64,000 nucleotides of DNA. Origin: Chrysemys picta bellii. Lineage: Eukaryota > Chordata > Testudines > Emydidae. Location: assembly GCF_011386835.1 (NCBI RefSeq), contig NC_088799.1:75039302-75103301 (forward strand). The letters are read 5' to 3'. Under the pieces are notes generated by a model, which was not told the DNA's origin, ran no database searches, and was given only the letters and a program-made list of their open reading frames with translations. Shown in pieces: positions 1 to 10,345 of this stretch. How positions within the stretch are numbered: the first letter of the stretch is position 1; every line of letters starts with the position of its first letter. Both the position numbers and the translations under genes were made by a program.

Positions 1-376
1 TTTAGTTTTAGTTTTGGTTTTATTTGTTTAAAAGGAAGACAGTGATATTGCATTGGCAAATTCCCCATAGAAACAAAGAATGGAACAAAAGAATAATAAA
101 GGCACCTCAACTTTTTCCTCATTTATGTAGGATAGTCTTATAATATGCATCCAGATATCCTTCAATCACACAAGCTGAAAATTGTTCCACTTTACTGCAG
201 TTCTGTAACCATATGGGAGCCAATCTTGTATGTGTTATGTGCACATCCAAAATTCCTGCTGAATGACCCGCCCTGGGAGCACGTTACCAGTGACCCAGGG
301 CTGGGGTGGCAGGAGGGTGCAGTTGGGGGCGGGGAGAGAGAGAGCCCAGGGCTGGGGTGGAGGGGGGACAGCCAAA

Positions 377-419
377 AATGTTTTTGCTTGGGGCAGCAAA
401 AAACCTAGAGCCGGCCCTG
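377..419 (+). mobile_element. 3' end of a hAT miniature element
   Basis: The stretch ending in GCCGGCCCTG matches the last 40 or so bases of the hAT miniature element at 43960-44218, including the GGGGCAGCAAAAAA motif. The left end is not recognisable; upstream is a G-rich stretch (about 290-370) with a repeated CCCAGGGCTGGGGTGG motif. It is either a truncated or a very diverged copy. Confidence 0.55.
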
Positions 420-1162
420 CTCGCGGGGTCTCTGGTATGCAGTGGTCACCACCCTTTGTCCTGGAACAGTCCCTGGTAGTGTGTTCTCTGTACCACTAAT
501 CAGGCAAGTGCGATGGGCACTTCAGGCTAAGGCTCTAGCTCCTGGTGGGTAACAAATAGCACTCTGTCAGCTGGCTAAAACCACTACACTTCTCCCAGAC
601 CCCCCTGCCTCTGTGACCCACTCCCCCCGTGCCATGCCATTCTACTGACATAGAATTTGCCCCTCCCCATTCTGGCTGAGCAACCACCTTCCAGTCAGGA
701 GTGAGACTAGCAACAGATTCACCCTTAGCAATTCATCACAATTGTGTGCTGTTCAGCAGAACTATTGCTATTAAGCAGCTTGTTTGCCTGCCACCTGCCT
801 ATTAGGCCTCCTCTCCAAACTTCCTCCACAGAGCTTCCCAGAAGTTCCCCATTGTCCTTTTTCCACAGCTGCTCTGGTTCCTTTACTGGAGAACCCTGAA
901 GCTCTCTTCAAGACTCCCCCTGGCTCTTCCACAGCTCCTTCCAGGTGCTGAGCCCTTATGCAAGGAAAGGGGTGGCTGGGGTTGTAGTAAGGATGCTGAA
1001 TAACGTAAGCCTTCTTTTGGAATAGAAAACACTAAAGGTAATCTTCCCCTGTGACTGAGTTCCCCTGTTCGTGTTAGGATGGAATCTCTCACTCAACCAT
1101 TTTTTGCTGGCCACTTGTTGTGGGAAAATAAAAACCCTCAGTTTTAAATTCAATAATGTTGC

Positions 1163-1640
1163 TGCCAGAGGCAGATTAAGATTTTTTGGGGCCCAGGGCA
1201 CAAAGAAGATTTGGGCCCTCACATCCTCCCTTCCCCTGGGGCCCTACCCCCTGTTCTCCTTATTCCCTCTGAGGTCCTTCCCCCTGGCCAGGCTGGAAGC
1301 CAGAGCCAGGCCATGGTAAGAGCTATCCCGCGAGCCCAATGGCTTCTGCCAGGGCTAGGGCGGGGGGGAGGGGGGGAGCACCCAGCCTTGGGACTTCAGC
1401 CCTGTGGCTTCTGCCGGGGCTTGGGGCGAGAGTGCCCAGACTTGGGGCTTCAACTCAGGGGCGCTGGAACAGGGAGTGGGGGCCAAGAGGCCATGGCTCC
1501 ATCATTTTTAAAAATGGGAGGGCTTCTGCATCCCCATGGCTTCTGCCAGGGCTTGGGGCTCCCAGGCTTGGGGCTTCTGCCGGGTATCAGGTCATCCATT
1601 TTTCCAGGGGCCCACAAATGGGCCACTGGTTGTGACCTCC
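1163..1640. repeat. GC-rich interspersed repeat, unclassified
   Basis: A GC-rich block begins near GGCAGATTAAGATTTTTTGG and ends near CAGGGGCCCACAAATGGGCC. It contains degenerate reiterations of a module like GGCTTCTGCCAGGGCTTGGG. The same modules and the same end (TTTAAAAATGGGAGGG, then GTCATCCA and a GGGGCCC motif) recur at about 10140-10340, so this is an interspersed family. The long open frames across it (such as 1211-1786) come from low stop-codon density in GC-rich repeat DNA. I cannot assign a superfamily. Confidence 0.6.
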
Positions 1641-2050
1641 TCTTGAACCAAACATACTGTGCATTGTCTTCTCTCTTGCTGTGCCTAAGCCCTGGTCTAC
1701 ACTATGAGTTTAGGTCGAATTTAGCAGCGTTAGATCGATTTAACCCTGCACCCGTCCACACGACAAAGCCATTTTTGTTGACTTAAAGGGCTCTTAAAAT
1801 TGATTTCTGTACTCCTCCCCGACGAGGGGATTAGCACTGAAATCGACCCTGCTGGGTCGAATTTGGGGTAGTGTGGAAGCAATTTGATGGTATTGGCCTC
1901 CGGGAGCTATCCCAGAGTGCTCCATTGTGACCACTCTGGACAGCACTCTCAACTCAGATGCACTGGCCAGGTAGACAGGAAAAGCCCTGGGAACTTTTGA
2001 ATTTCATTTCCTGTTTGGCCAGTGTGGGGAGCTGATCAGCACAGGTGACC

Positions 2051-3950
2051 ATGCAGTGCTCATCAGCACAGGTGACCATAGAGTCCCAAAATCACAAAAG
2101 AGCTCCAGCATGGACCGAATGGGAGGTACTGGATCTGATCGCTGTATGGGGAGATGAATCCATGCTATCAGAACTCCATTCCAAAAGACGAAATGCAGGA
2201 ATATTTGAAAAAATCTCCAAGGGCATGAAGGACAGAGGCTATAACAGGGACCCGCAGCAGTGCCACGTGAAACTTAAGGAGCTCAGGCAAGCCTACCAAA
2301 GAACCAGAGACAAACAGCCGCTTCGTGTCAGAGCCTGGACATGCCGCTTCTATGATGAGCTGCATGCAATTATAGAGGGTGCCCCTACAACTACCCCACC
2401 CCTGTGCGTGGACTCCGTCAATGGATTCTCACGCAACAGGAATGCAGATTTTGGGGACAAGGAAGATGAGGATGAGGAGGACGTTGAAGATAGCGCAGAG
2501 CAAGGAAGCGGAGAAACTGTTTTCCCCGACAGCCAGGAACTGTTTATCACCCTGGAGCCAGTACCCTCCCAACCCACCGAAGGTGGGTTCCCGGACCTTG
2601 AAGGCGGAGAAGGGACCTCTGGTGAGTGTACCTTTGTAAATATAATACATGGTTTAAAAGCAAGCGTGTTTAATGATTAATTTGCCCTGAAGACTTGGGA
2701 TGCATTGGCGGCCAGTACCGCTACTGGAAAAGTCTGTTAACATGAATGGGGATGGAGCGGAAATCCTCCAGGGACATCTCAGTGAAGCTCTCCTGGATGT
2801 TCTCCCAGGGTCACCTGGTTGAAATAGGGGAATTTTATTAAGGGGACCATTCCTGCTGGGCTGTTTGCCTGTGGCTGAACAGAAATCATCCCCGCTGTTA
2901 GCCACACGGTGGGGGGGAGGGGTGAAGTGATCATCCCAGAGAATTGGGTGTGTGTGGGGGGGGATGTTAGTTGGGTTTGTGCTGCATGTTAACCCGAAAA
3001 TTTCAGCCCCTCCTTTTAAATGGCCAACCCATTTTAAATGGCCAACCCAATGGGTGTTTGGTATGGGAAATGAGGGTGCTGCTGTTTGAAACCATCCCCA
3101 CATGTTATGAAGATTAAAGAAACCAAAAGACTGTGGCTTACCATGTCTGCCTGCAAACCGAATTCTGTTGTCCACCATCCCTTCGTGTGTGATCTCTCAC
3201 ACCAAATCAGCAGGCCCTCAATATAAGAGGCAAAATGCGACCTTGTAAAGAAATCACATATGCTATGTAATGTTAACAGCTTGGTTCACCATGAAAGAAT
3301 CTACCCATTGTTCTCTAAAATGTGTCTTTTTAAATACTACTCTTCCTTTTTTTCCTCCCGCAGCTACAAATGTTTCAACGCTCTCCGTATCATCTCCGTC
3401 CCAGAGGCTAGCGAAGATTAGAAGGCAAAAAAACCGCACTCGCGACTAAATATTCTCGGAGCTCATGCAGTCCTCCCACACTGAAAGAGCCCAGCAGAAT
3501 GCCTGGAGGCAGACACTGTCAGAGTGCAGGAAAGCACAAAATGAACGTGAGGACAGGTGGCGGGAGCAAGAGGAGAGATGGCGGGATCAAGATGATTGGT
3601 GGCATCAGCGTGATGAGAGGAGGCAGGAAGCAATGCTTAGGCTACTGGAGGATCAAACTGATATTCTCCGGCGTATTGTTAAGGTGCAGGAAAGGCAGCA
3701 GGAGCACAGACCGCCACTGCACCTCCTGTGTAACCAGCCACCCTCCTCCCCAAGTTCCATAGCCTCCTCACCCTGTCACCCAAGAACGCGGTGGGGGGGC
3801 CTCCGGCCACCCAACCACCCCAGCCCAGACGACTGCCCAAGCACCCAGACGACTGCCCCACCACAGTTAGGGAATCCCATTGCAGCAAAGCCATCCACTA
3901 GGACCTGCACATTTCCCAAAGTCAGCTTGATAGCAGCAGCTCAGTGATCG
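2051..3950 (+). pseudogene. Harbinger Myb/SANT-like DNA-binding protein (copy 1), one in-frame stop
   Basis: This is the accessory DNA-binding protein of Harbinger elements, which in studied systems recruits the nuclease to the transposon ends and nucleus. The start is ATG at 2051. Exon 1 (2051-2621) encodes about 190 residues: a trihelix/Myb-SANT domain near residues 12-110 (APAWTEWEVLDLIAVWGDES, then QQCHVKLKELRQAY and CRFYDELHA), followed by an acidic Glu/Asp tract. The splice donor is GTGAGT at 2622 and the acceptor is CCGCAG ending at 3363. Exon 2 resumes in frame (ATNVSTLS) and passes a basic stretch (KIRRQKNRTR) before TAA at 3447-3449. The frame then stays open through a charged coiled coil (REQEERWRDQDDWWHQRDER) and a Ser/Pro tail. 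Its 3' end runs into antisense transposase sequence near 3857. It is a lightly damaged pseudogene. Confidence 0.88.
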
Positions 3951-4473
3951 CATTGGCTATTTGGATCACAGCAGCCCCCACAGTAGATTTGCCCACTCCA
4001 AATTGATTCCCGACTGACCGGTAGCTGTCTGGCGTTGCAAGCTTGCAGAGGGCTATCGCCACTCGATTGTGAACTGTGAGGGCTGCTCTCATCTTGGTAT
4101 TCTTGCACTTCAGGGCAGGGGAAAGCAAGTCACAAAGTTCCATGAAAATGCCCTTACGCATGTGAAAGTTTCGCAGCCTCTGGGAATCATCCCAGATCTG
4201 CAACACTATGCGGTCCCACCAGTCTGTGCTTGTTTCCCGGGCCCAGAATCGGCGTTCCACGGCATGAACCTGCCCCATTAGCACCATGATGTCCAAATTG
4301 CCAGGGCCCATGCTTTGAGAGAACTCTGAGTCCATGTCCTCATCACTCTCGTCACTGTGCTGCCGTCGTCTCCTCGCCTGCTATTGAAGTTTCCGGTTCT
4401 GCATATACTGCAGGATAATGCGCGTGGTGTTTACCGTGCTCATAACTGCCGCGGTGATCTGAATGGGCTCCAT
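3857..4473 (-). pseudogene. Harbinger transposase N-terminal half (copy 1), core deleted
   Basis: This is a HARBI1/DDE_Tnp_4-type nuclease remnant. The likely start is ATG at 4473 (MEPIQITAAVMS), as in copies 2 and 3. An in-frame TAG at 4383-4381 interrupts the leader region. The frame then runs through TDWWDRIVLQIWDDSQRLRN and VGNQFGVGKSTVGAAVIQ, which are the N-terminal and helix-turn-helix regions of the family. A small deletion creates a stop near 3922. After the segment encoding GFAAMGFPNCGG the sequence switches abruptly to the tail of the convergent DNA-binding gene at about 3857. All three catalytic acidic residues are therefore missing. The gene is dead. Confidence 0.88.
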
Positions 4474-4662
4474 GCTTGCTGTAGTATGGTGTCTGCGCGG
4501 AAAAAAGGCACAAAACGATTGTCTGCCGTTGCTCTCACGGAGGGAGGGGCGACTGACAACATGGCTTACAGGGTTGGCTTACAGGGAATTAAAATCAACA
4601 AAGGGGGCAGGTTTTCATCAAGGAGAAACACACACAACTGTCACACTGAAGCCTAGCCAGTC

Positions 4663-4880
4663 ATGAAACTGGTTTTCAAAGCCTCTGTGATGCGCAGCGC
4701 GCCTTGCTGTGCTCTTCTAATCTAATCGCAAACAGCCTAGTCAGCAAACAGCACCAGCGAGCTTTTAAACGTCCAAAGGCACATTCTACTACCATTCTGC
4801 ACTTGTTCAGCCTATAGTTGAACTGCTCTTTACTACTGTCCAGGCTTCATGAGCCATGGAAGCAAGGGGTAGACTGGGGT
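4663..4880 (-). pseudogene. Displaced transposase 3' coding fragment (copy 1)
   Basis: On the minus strand this encodes pieces of the C-terminal transposase region (compare copy 2, 18779-19150: cysteine-rich CRMVAECAFGRLKA part and the following 3' untranslated sequence with CCAGTTTCATGACTGGC). In copy 2 these sequences lie downstream of the catalytic core. Here they lie upstream of the transposase start at 4473, in the same orientation. That is the wrong order for an intact gene and indicates an internal duplication or recombination between element copies. Confidence 0.7.
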
Positions 4881-5023
4881 AGGTGCGACCACGCGGTGAT
4901 GCTGGCTGGGAGAGCAGCCTGAGGCAGAAGCCTCCAGCTGGCATGATATTCCAGGTAGGACTGAATCTCCATTAGACAAAACTTAAAGAAGAGAATGCCC
5001 TGGAGTCATTCCCATTTTTGTCC

Positions 5024-5120
5024 AGGTGCCCCCGACCGACCTCACCGAGATCGGCCAGGAGCATCTATGTCTGCCCAGGCGCCCCCGACCGACCTCACCG
5101 AGGTCGGCCAGGAGCACCAC
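5024..5120. repeat. Two-unit tandem repeat in Harbinger leader (copy 1)
   Basis: There are two units with a period of 53 bp. Each begins AGG(T/C)GCCCCCGACCGACC and continues with TCACCGAG(A/G)TCGGCCAGGAGCA. They sit between the upstream transposase-like start (5267, minus) and the main start (4473, minus). Confidence 0.85.
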
Positions 5121-6048
5121 AAGACAACGACGACGGTTAACAGTCGTATTGCATCGTCTGCTGCTGGCAAGGCAAGGCAAGGAGATACTGCTGTGTAGCA
5201 ATGCAGTACTGTGTCTGCCAGCAGCACCCTGGAGACGTATGGTGACATTGAGCTGAGCAGGCTCCATGCTTGCCATGGTATGCCATCTGCATAGGTAACC
5301 CAGGAAAAAAGGCGAGAAATGATTGTTTGCCGTTGCTTTCACGGAGGGAAGGAGGGAGCGGGACTTGATGACATGTACCCAGAACCACCTGTGACAATGT
5401 TTTTGTCCCATCAGGCATTGGGAGCTCAACCCGGAATTCCAATGGGCAGCGGAGACTGCAGGACTGTGGGATAGCTACCCACAGTGCAACACTCCTAAAG
5501 TCGACACTAGCCTCGGTACTGTGGACGCACTCCGCCAACTTAATGCGCTAGTAGAGACACACACAATCGACTGTATCAAATCGATTTCTAAAAAATCAAC
5601 TTCTATTAAATCGACCTAATTTCATAGTGTAGACATACCCTAAGTCAAAAAGCATCTATAACAAAACAGCATAGCAACAGACTAATATCTTGGGTTTATC
5701 AGTGGATCATTGAGTGAAGAAAAAGGATTTCAACACTTTTGCTGCCATCATGTTAGAGGGTTGCTGGCTTCTCTTTTAAAGAAACAAACATTATTTGTTG
5801 AGGGCATGTTATACTTTGGTTGTTTTGCACTTGAGACTCTCCCTCCAAGACAGTGCTTCACAAACTGTGAGCCAGCTAGAGGTTCATAGGGGAGCCACAA
5901 GTCTGGGGAACATTTTTAATCAGTATGCCCATTTTTATCTTTTTTTTTAATTAAAAGACTAGTAAACTAGGCTTAAACATCACCTGCATCTTATCTATGT
6001 GTCTGTGTCTTCTGCTGGTGCTGCTGCCTGGGCTGGGAGCCTCTCTGG

Positions 6049-6130
6049 GTATGTCTACACTGTAATAAGACATGTATGCCTATCCCATGTCAGCTGACTT
6101 GGGTTCATGGGGCTTGGCTATAAAATTGCA
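6049..6130. mobile_element. Arm of a Harbinger-type miniature element
   Basis: GGGTATGTCTACACTG at 6050 is the Harbinger-type terminus, followed by a GTCAGCTGACTTGGGTTC motif that I associate with a palindromic miniature family common in turtles. Only one arm is evident; the rest has degenerated or been lost inside the hAT element. Confidence 0.5.
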
Positions 6131-6369
6131 GGGAGCCATTCGGGTTCTGTGCCTTTGTGCTTTCTGTTCCTGCAGGGAGCCTTCAGTTGAGAGAGTTCCT
6201 GTTGGGGGAAGCATTCATCAGGAAATCTCTCTATTGAAAGGTCCCTGCTGGAGTGGAGAGAACAGAGAGTTTCCCAGTACCAGCAGCACCAGCACTTGTG
6301 GATAGAAGAAGGGGAGGAGGGGTCCTGAGGGAGAGACAAGTGTGTCTAATCTTTATAATAGAATGATTT

Positions 6370-8180
6370 TCACCTACATGTAGAAAATGTTTGGCTGAAG
6401 AAGGATGACGATTTTAATAAAGTTAAACAGAAAAGAAAGAAAAGTAGACAATATGATGATAGTTACTTTATATTTGGATTTTCATGTCTCGATATCACTG
6501 AGGAAAGTCCACAGCCACAATGTGTCATTTGTTTTCAGGTGTCAGTGAGTGAAAGTATGAGGCCAGGGAAACTACAGAGACATTTAGAAACTATACACCT
6601 GACCTGGAATTCATAAACAAGAGTGTGATTATGTTTCCTTTGGAAACAAGAAGAATTAAAGTGGCAGAATGAAGTCATGTCTAAAGAAACAACTCTTCCT
6701 CAAAAAGCCTTAGAACCATCTTATATTGTAGCCATGCGAACTGAAAAATGCAAACAAGTGCACACAGTTTGAAAGACGCTTCAACTTCCAGTAGCAATAG
6801 ACATCTGTGGAATTATGACTGGGGAACAAGCAGTCACGGCACTGAAAACCATTCTCTATGTCAAATAATACCATCTGTTGATGCATTTATGACCTTGCAG
6901 AAAATGTACAGGACTAGTTGATAAAACAAGTTAAGAATAATCAATATTTTGCACTGCATCTCGATGAATCCACAGATATAGCCTACATGGCTCCAATTCT
7001 GCAGTATGTGAGATTTATCAAAGCAGGTATAATAGCTCATTTTTTTTTTTTGCAGTGAAATTCCAACCCAAATAACAAGTGAGTAAATACTCAAGATCCT
7101 CAATAGATTTATTGTGGGTGAGATCTTAACTTGGTTAGGTGTATAAGACTGTGTGCTGATGGAGCAGTAGCCATGACCAGAAAGCACAGTGAAGTTGCAG
7201 CATGAATAAAGGAAATGGCAGCAATTTGGACATTCTGCATGATTCATCACCAAGCTTTGGCATCTAAGAATTTGCAACCTGAAGTACACAAGACCCTCAA
7301 CATTGTTACTAAAATTGTTAATTTTAGAAAATCCTGGATAGTGAACAAATTGTTTTAGTATGCTGTGCTGAGATGTGCTCTGACAACACTCAGCTTCTGT
7401 TTCACAGTGAAATCAGGTGGTTGTCATGTGGGAAAATATTACAACACGTCTTTGAATTTTCCTCCTTGGGAAAATAGATCTTGAAGGTTACATGTTTAAT
7501 GTGGACTTCTTGACTATGTTAGCTTATCTGGTGGGCATATATGGCAAATTGAATGCACTAAATCCAACACTTGAAGATAGGAATACAAATATACTAGATA
7601 TGAAAGAGAAAATTAGGGGAGTCATAAAGAAGCTTTGTCTTTTGAGATGCCACATGAAAAGGGAGATATTGAGATATACTATCAGACTTTTTAAAAGAAC
7701 AGAGTGAAAGGGATCAAAATGCTACTAAAGACCAAATAATAACTCATTTGTCTGGATTTGTATTCCCATTATGATGGATATTTTCCTGGAGTTTAACATG
7801 ATTCTCCAGATACCTATTGGATTCTAAACCCATTCTTGATAACAGTTAACACCACTCCAACCGTAAGTATGGCTCAACAAAATCTCATAGAATTGTCAAG
7901 TGATCACCATGCTGAAGACCAGGTTTTCATATCTAAAATACCAGGAATTCTAGATTTATGTTAAAGAAGAGTACAAAGAACTCAGTGATGAAGCTATGAA
8001 AATGCTGCTTCCATTCACTTCAAGTTATCTCTAGGTCTGGGTTTTTAGCAATGATTTCTGTGAAAACTAAGCACAGAAATATTTAAACTTGGAAAATGAC
8101 TTACATCTGCGGCTTATCAGAAATTCAGCCAAACACTGTGCAACTATGCAGTTTGAAACAGGCCCATTTTTCTCACTAAA
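6370..8180 (+). pseudogene. Decayed hAT transposase (ZBED5/SCAND3-like)
   Basis: This transposase belongs to the hAT group from which host genes such as ZBED5 were domesticated. Conceptual translation needs several frame changes. In order it shows a BED-type zinc-finger remnant (QPQCVICFQV, then KLQRHLETIH), the central nuclease region (AIDICGIMTGEQAV; LLFHSEIRWLSCGKIL near 7390-7440), a 71-residue open segment at 7492-7707 (MLAYLVGIYGKLNALNPTLE) and the C-terminal dimerisation domain near 7960-8170 (EEYKELSDEAMKMLLPF). TGA, TAA and TAG codons occur throughout, so no function remains. The order of blocks matches the family, which supports the assignment over chance similarity. Confidence 0.82.
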
Positions 8181-8275
8181 ATCTTAGGCAGTGTCCGGAC
8201 ACACTAAAAAATCCATAATTTCAAATGATAGTTTTAAAAAGCCAGAGCAGATCAGATTAAATTATATACCATATA

Positions 8276-9069
8276 TACTCATTCATAAACCAATTTTTTT
8301 TAGTAAAAAAGGGAAGCACCAGAGAAGGGGGTCGGCTTATGAACGGGTATAGAGAGGGAGAGGTGGGACACAGCCCCTCCCCCCAACAGAGGGAGCAAGG
8401 AGAGGCAGCACAGCCAGCAGAGCCAGAAGGGAAGAGGCAGAGCCAGAGTCTCTCAGCTTCTGGCCATGCTGCTCTCCCCCCAGCCTCCGAAGGAGCTGCA
8501 GCCCTGCCACTTGGCCCCGCCCCCCAGAGCAGGCGGTGGCTGCGCTGCCCGGCCCAGCCTGCTGGAACATGCTGCGACCGCGCCGCCCGGTCTGGCCTGC
8601 TGGAACAGGCTGCGGCCACGCTGCTCGGCCTTTGGGAGCAGCTCCAGCCAGGCCTGAGACATCCTCCCCTGGCCCTCCTCAGATAAGGTGGGAAGGGATG
8701 GGATGGGGAGAGTATGGGGGGTCCCAGGCTAGGGGTGGGGTCATGTGGGGGGTGCTCACAGGTGCTCCCCTGACCGCCAGCTTCTCCCCCCAAAAAAATT
8801 TCCCCACCAGTTGCTGTCCCAGCCTGACAGGGTAAGCAGCTGGCGCTCCAGGATACTTTGTTTACTTTGGTTTACCTCCGTGCCTGCGAACGCTCGAGGT
8901 AAACAAACCATCTCAGCCCACCAGCGGCTTATCCTGATGGCCCAGAAGCCAAAGTTTGCCGACCCCTGAATTATAGAGTCGGCTTATGAACAGGTCATAA
9001 ACATTTTCCATTTTTACTTATCCATCTTGGGGGGGTCGGCTTATAAACGAACCAGCTTATGATTGAGTA
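8276..9069. mobile_element. TA-flanked DNA element inserted in the hAT
   Basis: Inverted termini TACTCATTCATAA and TTATGATTGAGTA are flanked by TA on both sides (8274-8275, 9070-9071), consistent with Tc1/mariner-type insertion. The GC-rich interior has about three 37-bp reiterations (8537-8640) of a GCCTGCTGGAACA module. At about 8828-8968 it carries a segment resembling the 3' part of the hAT miniature element at 52912-53222 (GTTTACCTCC... ending TTTGCCGACCCCTG). No transposase is encoded; long open frames in the GC-rich part (8257-8793 minus) look incidental. Confidence 0.78.
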
Positions 9070-9549
9070 TAATTATGATCAGTAATTAAACAAACAGTAT
9101 TTGATTAAGATTGCAAAACTCCAAACTCTAGTGTCCCTCTTGAGTCTAGTGTCCTGAACTCTTTAATCTACTGTCCTGAGTCAGTTAAAAAAAGTGGTAT
9201 TTGGTTATCGGGAGCCACTAAGTTTGAAAGTATCTGTAAGAGCCACATTACTAAAAAGTTTGGGAACTACAGGTCTAAGAAATAAGAAATGTTTTTCTTG
9301 ATAACTGTAAGAAAATCAAATTATAGCTCATTGCATATCTGCTCACCGCTAGCTAGATCACAATTTGATTTATATGGTTCCCATCACAGAACTTCCTCAC
9401 ATCTTTTATGGTTCAACTGCCATAAAGCCTGATCCTAATTAAGAAAATCGAAAGAATTTTTGGACAGCTTTCATGGAGAGGGTATTTCTGGCTTGTTGAT
9501 TACTGCAGAGCAAGAGGTTACTCTGCTGCACATTCTCATATATGGTATG

Positions 9550-10345
9550 CAGTGCTTGAATTATGGGGGGAAAAATAGGGGGCCCTTAATGAATGTGGAC
9601 AGTCCCAGAGGCAGCGTTGAGCAAAGTACCAGGGTATCCACTGGCCAGCTCCTGAGCTGGCATCCTCTGCGCTGCTGTCTTCTTCCTTCTGCACTTACCC
9701 TTTGCCTTGTGCCCTACATCCTCTCCTACCCCTAACTGCCCCTCCTCCCTTACCTATTACCCCATGCCTTCTGCCCCTGCCTCTGCCCTTACCCCTAAGG
9801 GTCTCCATATCCCTTACCTGTTACCCCATGCCTTCTACCCCTTTCTCCTCCCCTACCTCTAACTGCCCCCCTTATCCCTTGCCTGTTAACTCTCTCCTTT
9901 TGCCCTGGCCTTCTGGACTCATAATCGCCCCTCCTGCCCTATCCCTAACTCCCCCATCTCCCCTATTTGTTACCCCGCAACATGCCTTCTGCCTCTGCTT
10001 CCTCCCCAACTCATAATTCTCCCTTCAGGACCTTCCCCTGGAGTGCACACAGTCCTTCTGCCCACCCTTACACCCATCAGACTTCTGCCTCCACCTCTAA
10101 CCTGCCTCTCTGCTCCCCCAACACCACCTAGCTCCTCTGCTCCACGGGAAGGGGAAGCACCCAGCCTTGGAATGTCAGCCCTGCGGCTTCTGCTGGGGCT
10201 TGGAAAGAGAGTGCCCAGGCTCAGGGCTTCAGCTCAGGGGTACTGGGACAGGGGGCGGGGGCCAAGAGGCCATGGCGCCATCACTTTTAAAAATGGGAGG
10301 GTTCAGGTCATCCACTTTTCCGGGGGCCCGCAAATTGGCTTAGTC
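9550..10345. repeat. C-rich repeat related to 1163-1640
   Basis: A pyrimidine-rich stretch with CCCCTAACTGCCCCTCCT, CCTGTTACCCCATGCCTTCT and similar motifs reiterated about every 60 bp runs from 9690 to 10020. It joins a 3' part (10140-10340) that closely matches 1380-1610, with the same GTCATCCA and GGGGCCCGC end. It is an interspersed element containing a minisatellite. No coding capacity is credible. Confidence 0.6.

Larger units (their letters stand above)
1689..5640 (+). mobile_element. PIF/Harbinger DNA transposon, copy 1
   Basis: The element is 3952 bp, flanked by a perfect 3-bp target duplication TAA (1686-1688 and 5641-5643), as expected for Harbinger. The terminal inverted repeats read GCCCTGGTCTACACTATGAG at the left and, reverse-complemented, GGGTATGTCTACACTATGAA at the right. 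Inside are a Myb/SANT-like gene on the plus strand and a transposase on the minus strand, in convergent order. The catalytic core of the transposase is deleted, a separate piece of its 3' coding region lies upstream of its start, and the leader is repetitive. It cannot move by itself. Confidence 0.93.
5851..9272 (+). mobile_element. Old hAT (Charlie/ZBED5-type) DNA transposon
   Basis: The ends are CAGTGCTTCACAAACT and, reverse-complemented, CTGTAGTTCCCAAACT (12 of 16 identical). They are flanked by 8-bp direct repeats CTCCAAGA and GTCTAAGA (6 of 8), as expected for an aged hAT target duplication. The interior holds recognisable but broken hAT transposase coding sequence on the plus strand. 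It is interrupted by a TA-flanked element at 8276-9069 and carries a miniature-element arm at 6049-6130. The many stops and frameshifts show great age. Confidence 0.85.

Noticed and set aside
1211..1786. 191-codon open frame as a host gene
   Set aside because: It lies in a GC-rich repeat also present at 10140-10345, crosses into Harbinger copy 1 and has low-complexity Gly/Leu/Pro composition.
2654..3178. 174-codon frame on minus and its near twin at 26595-27113 on plus
   Set aside because: Both are antisense to the intron of the Harbinger DNA-binding gene. Their similarity reflects shared element sequence, not a third gene; copy 2 does not keep the frame.
8257..8793. 178-codon frame on the minus strand
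   Set aside because: It overlaps the end of the TA-flanked element and its GC-rich reiterations; no family resemblance.
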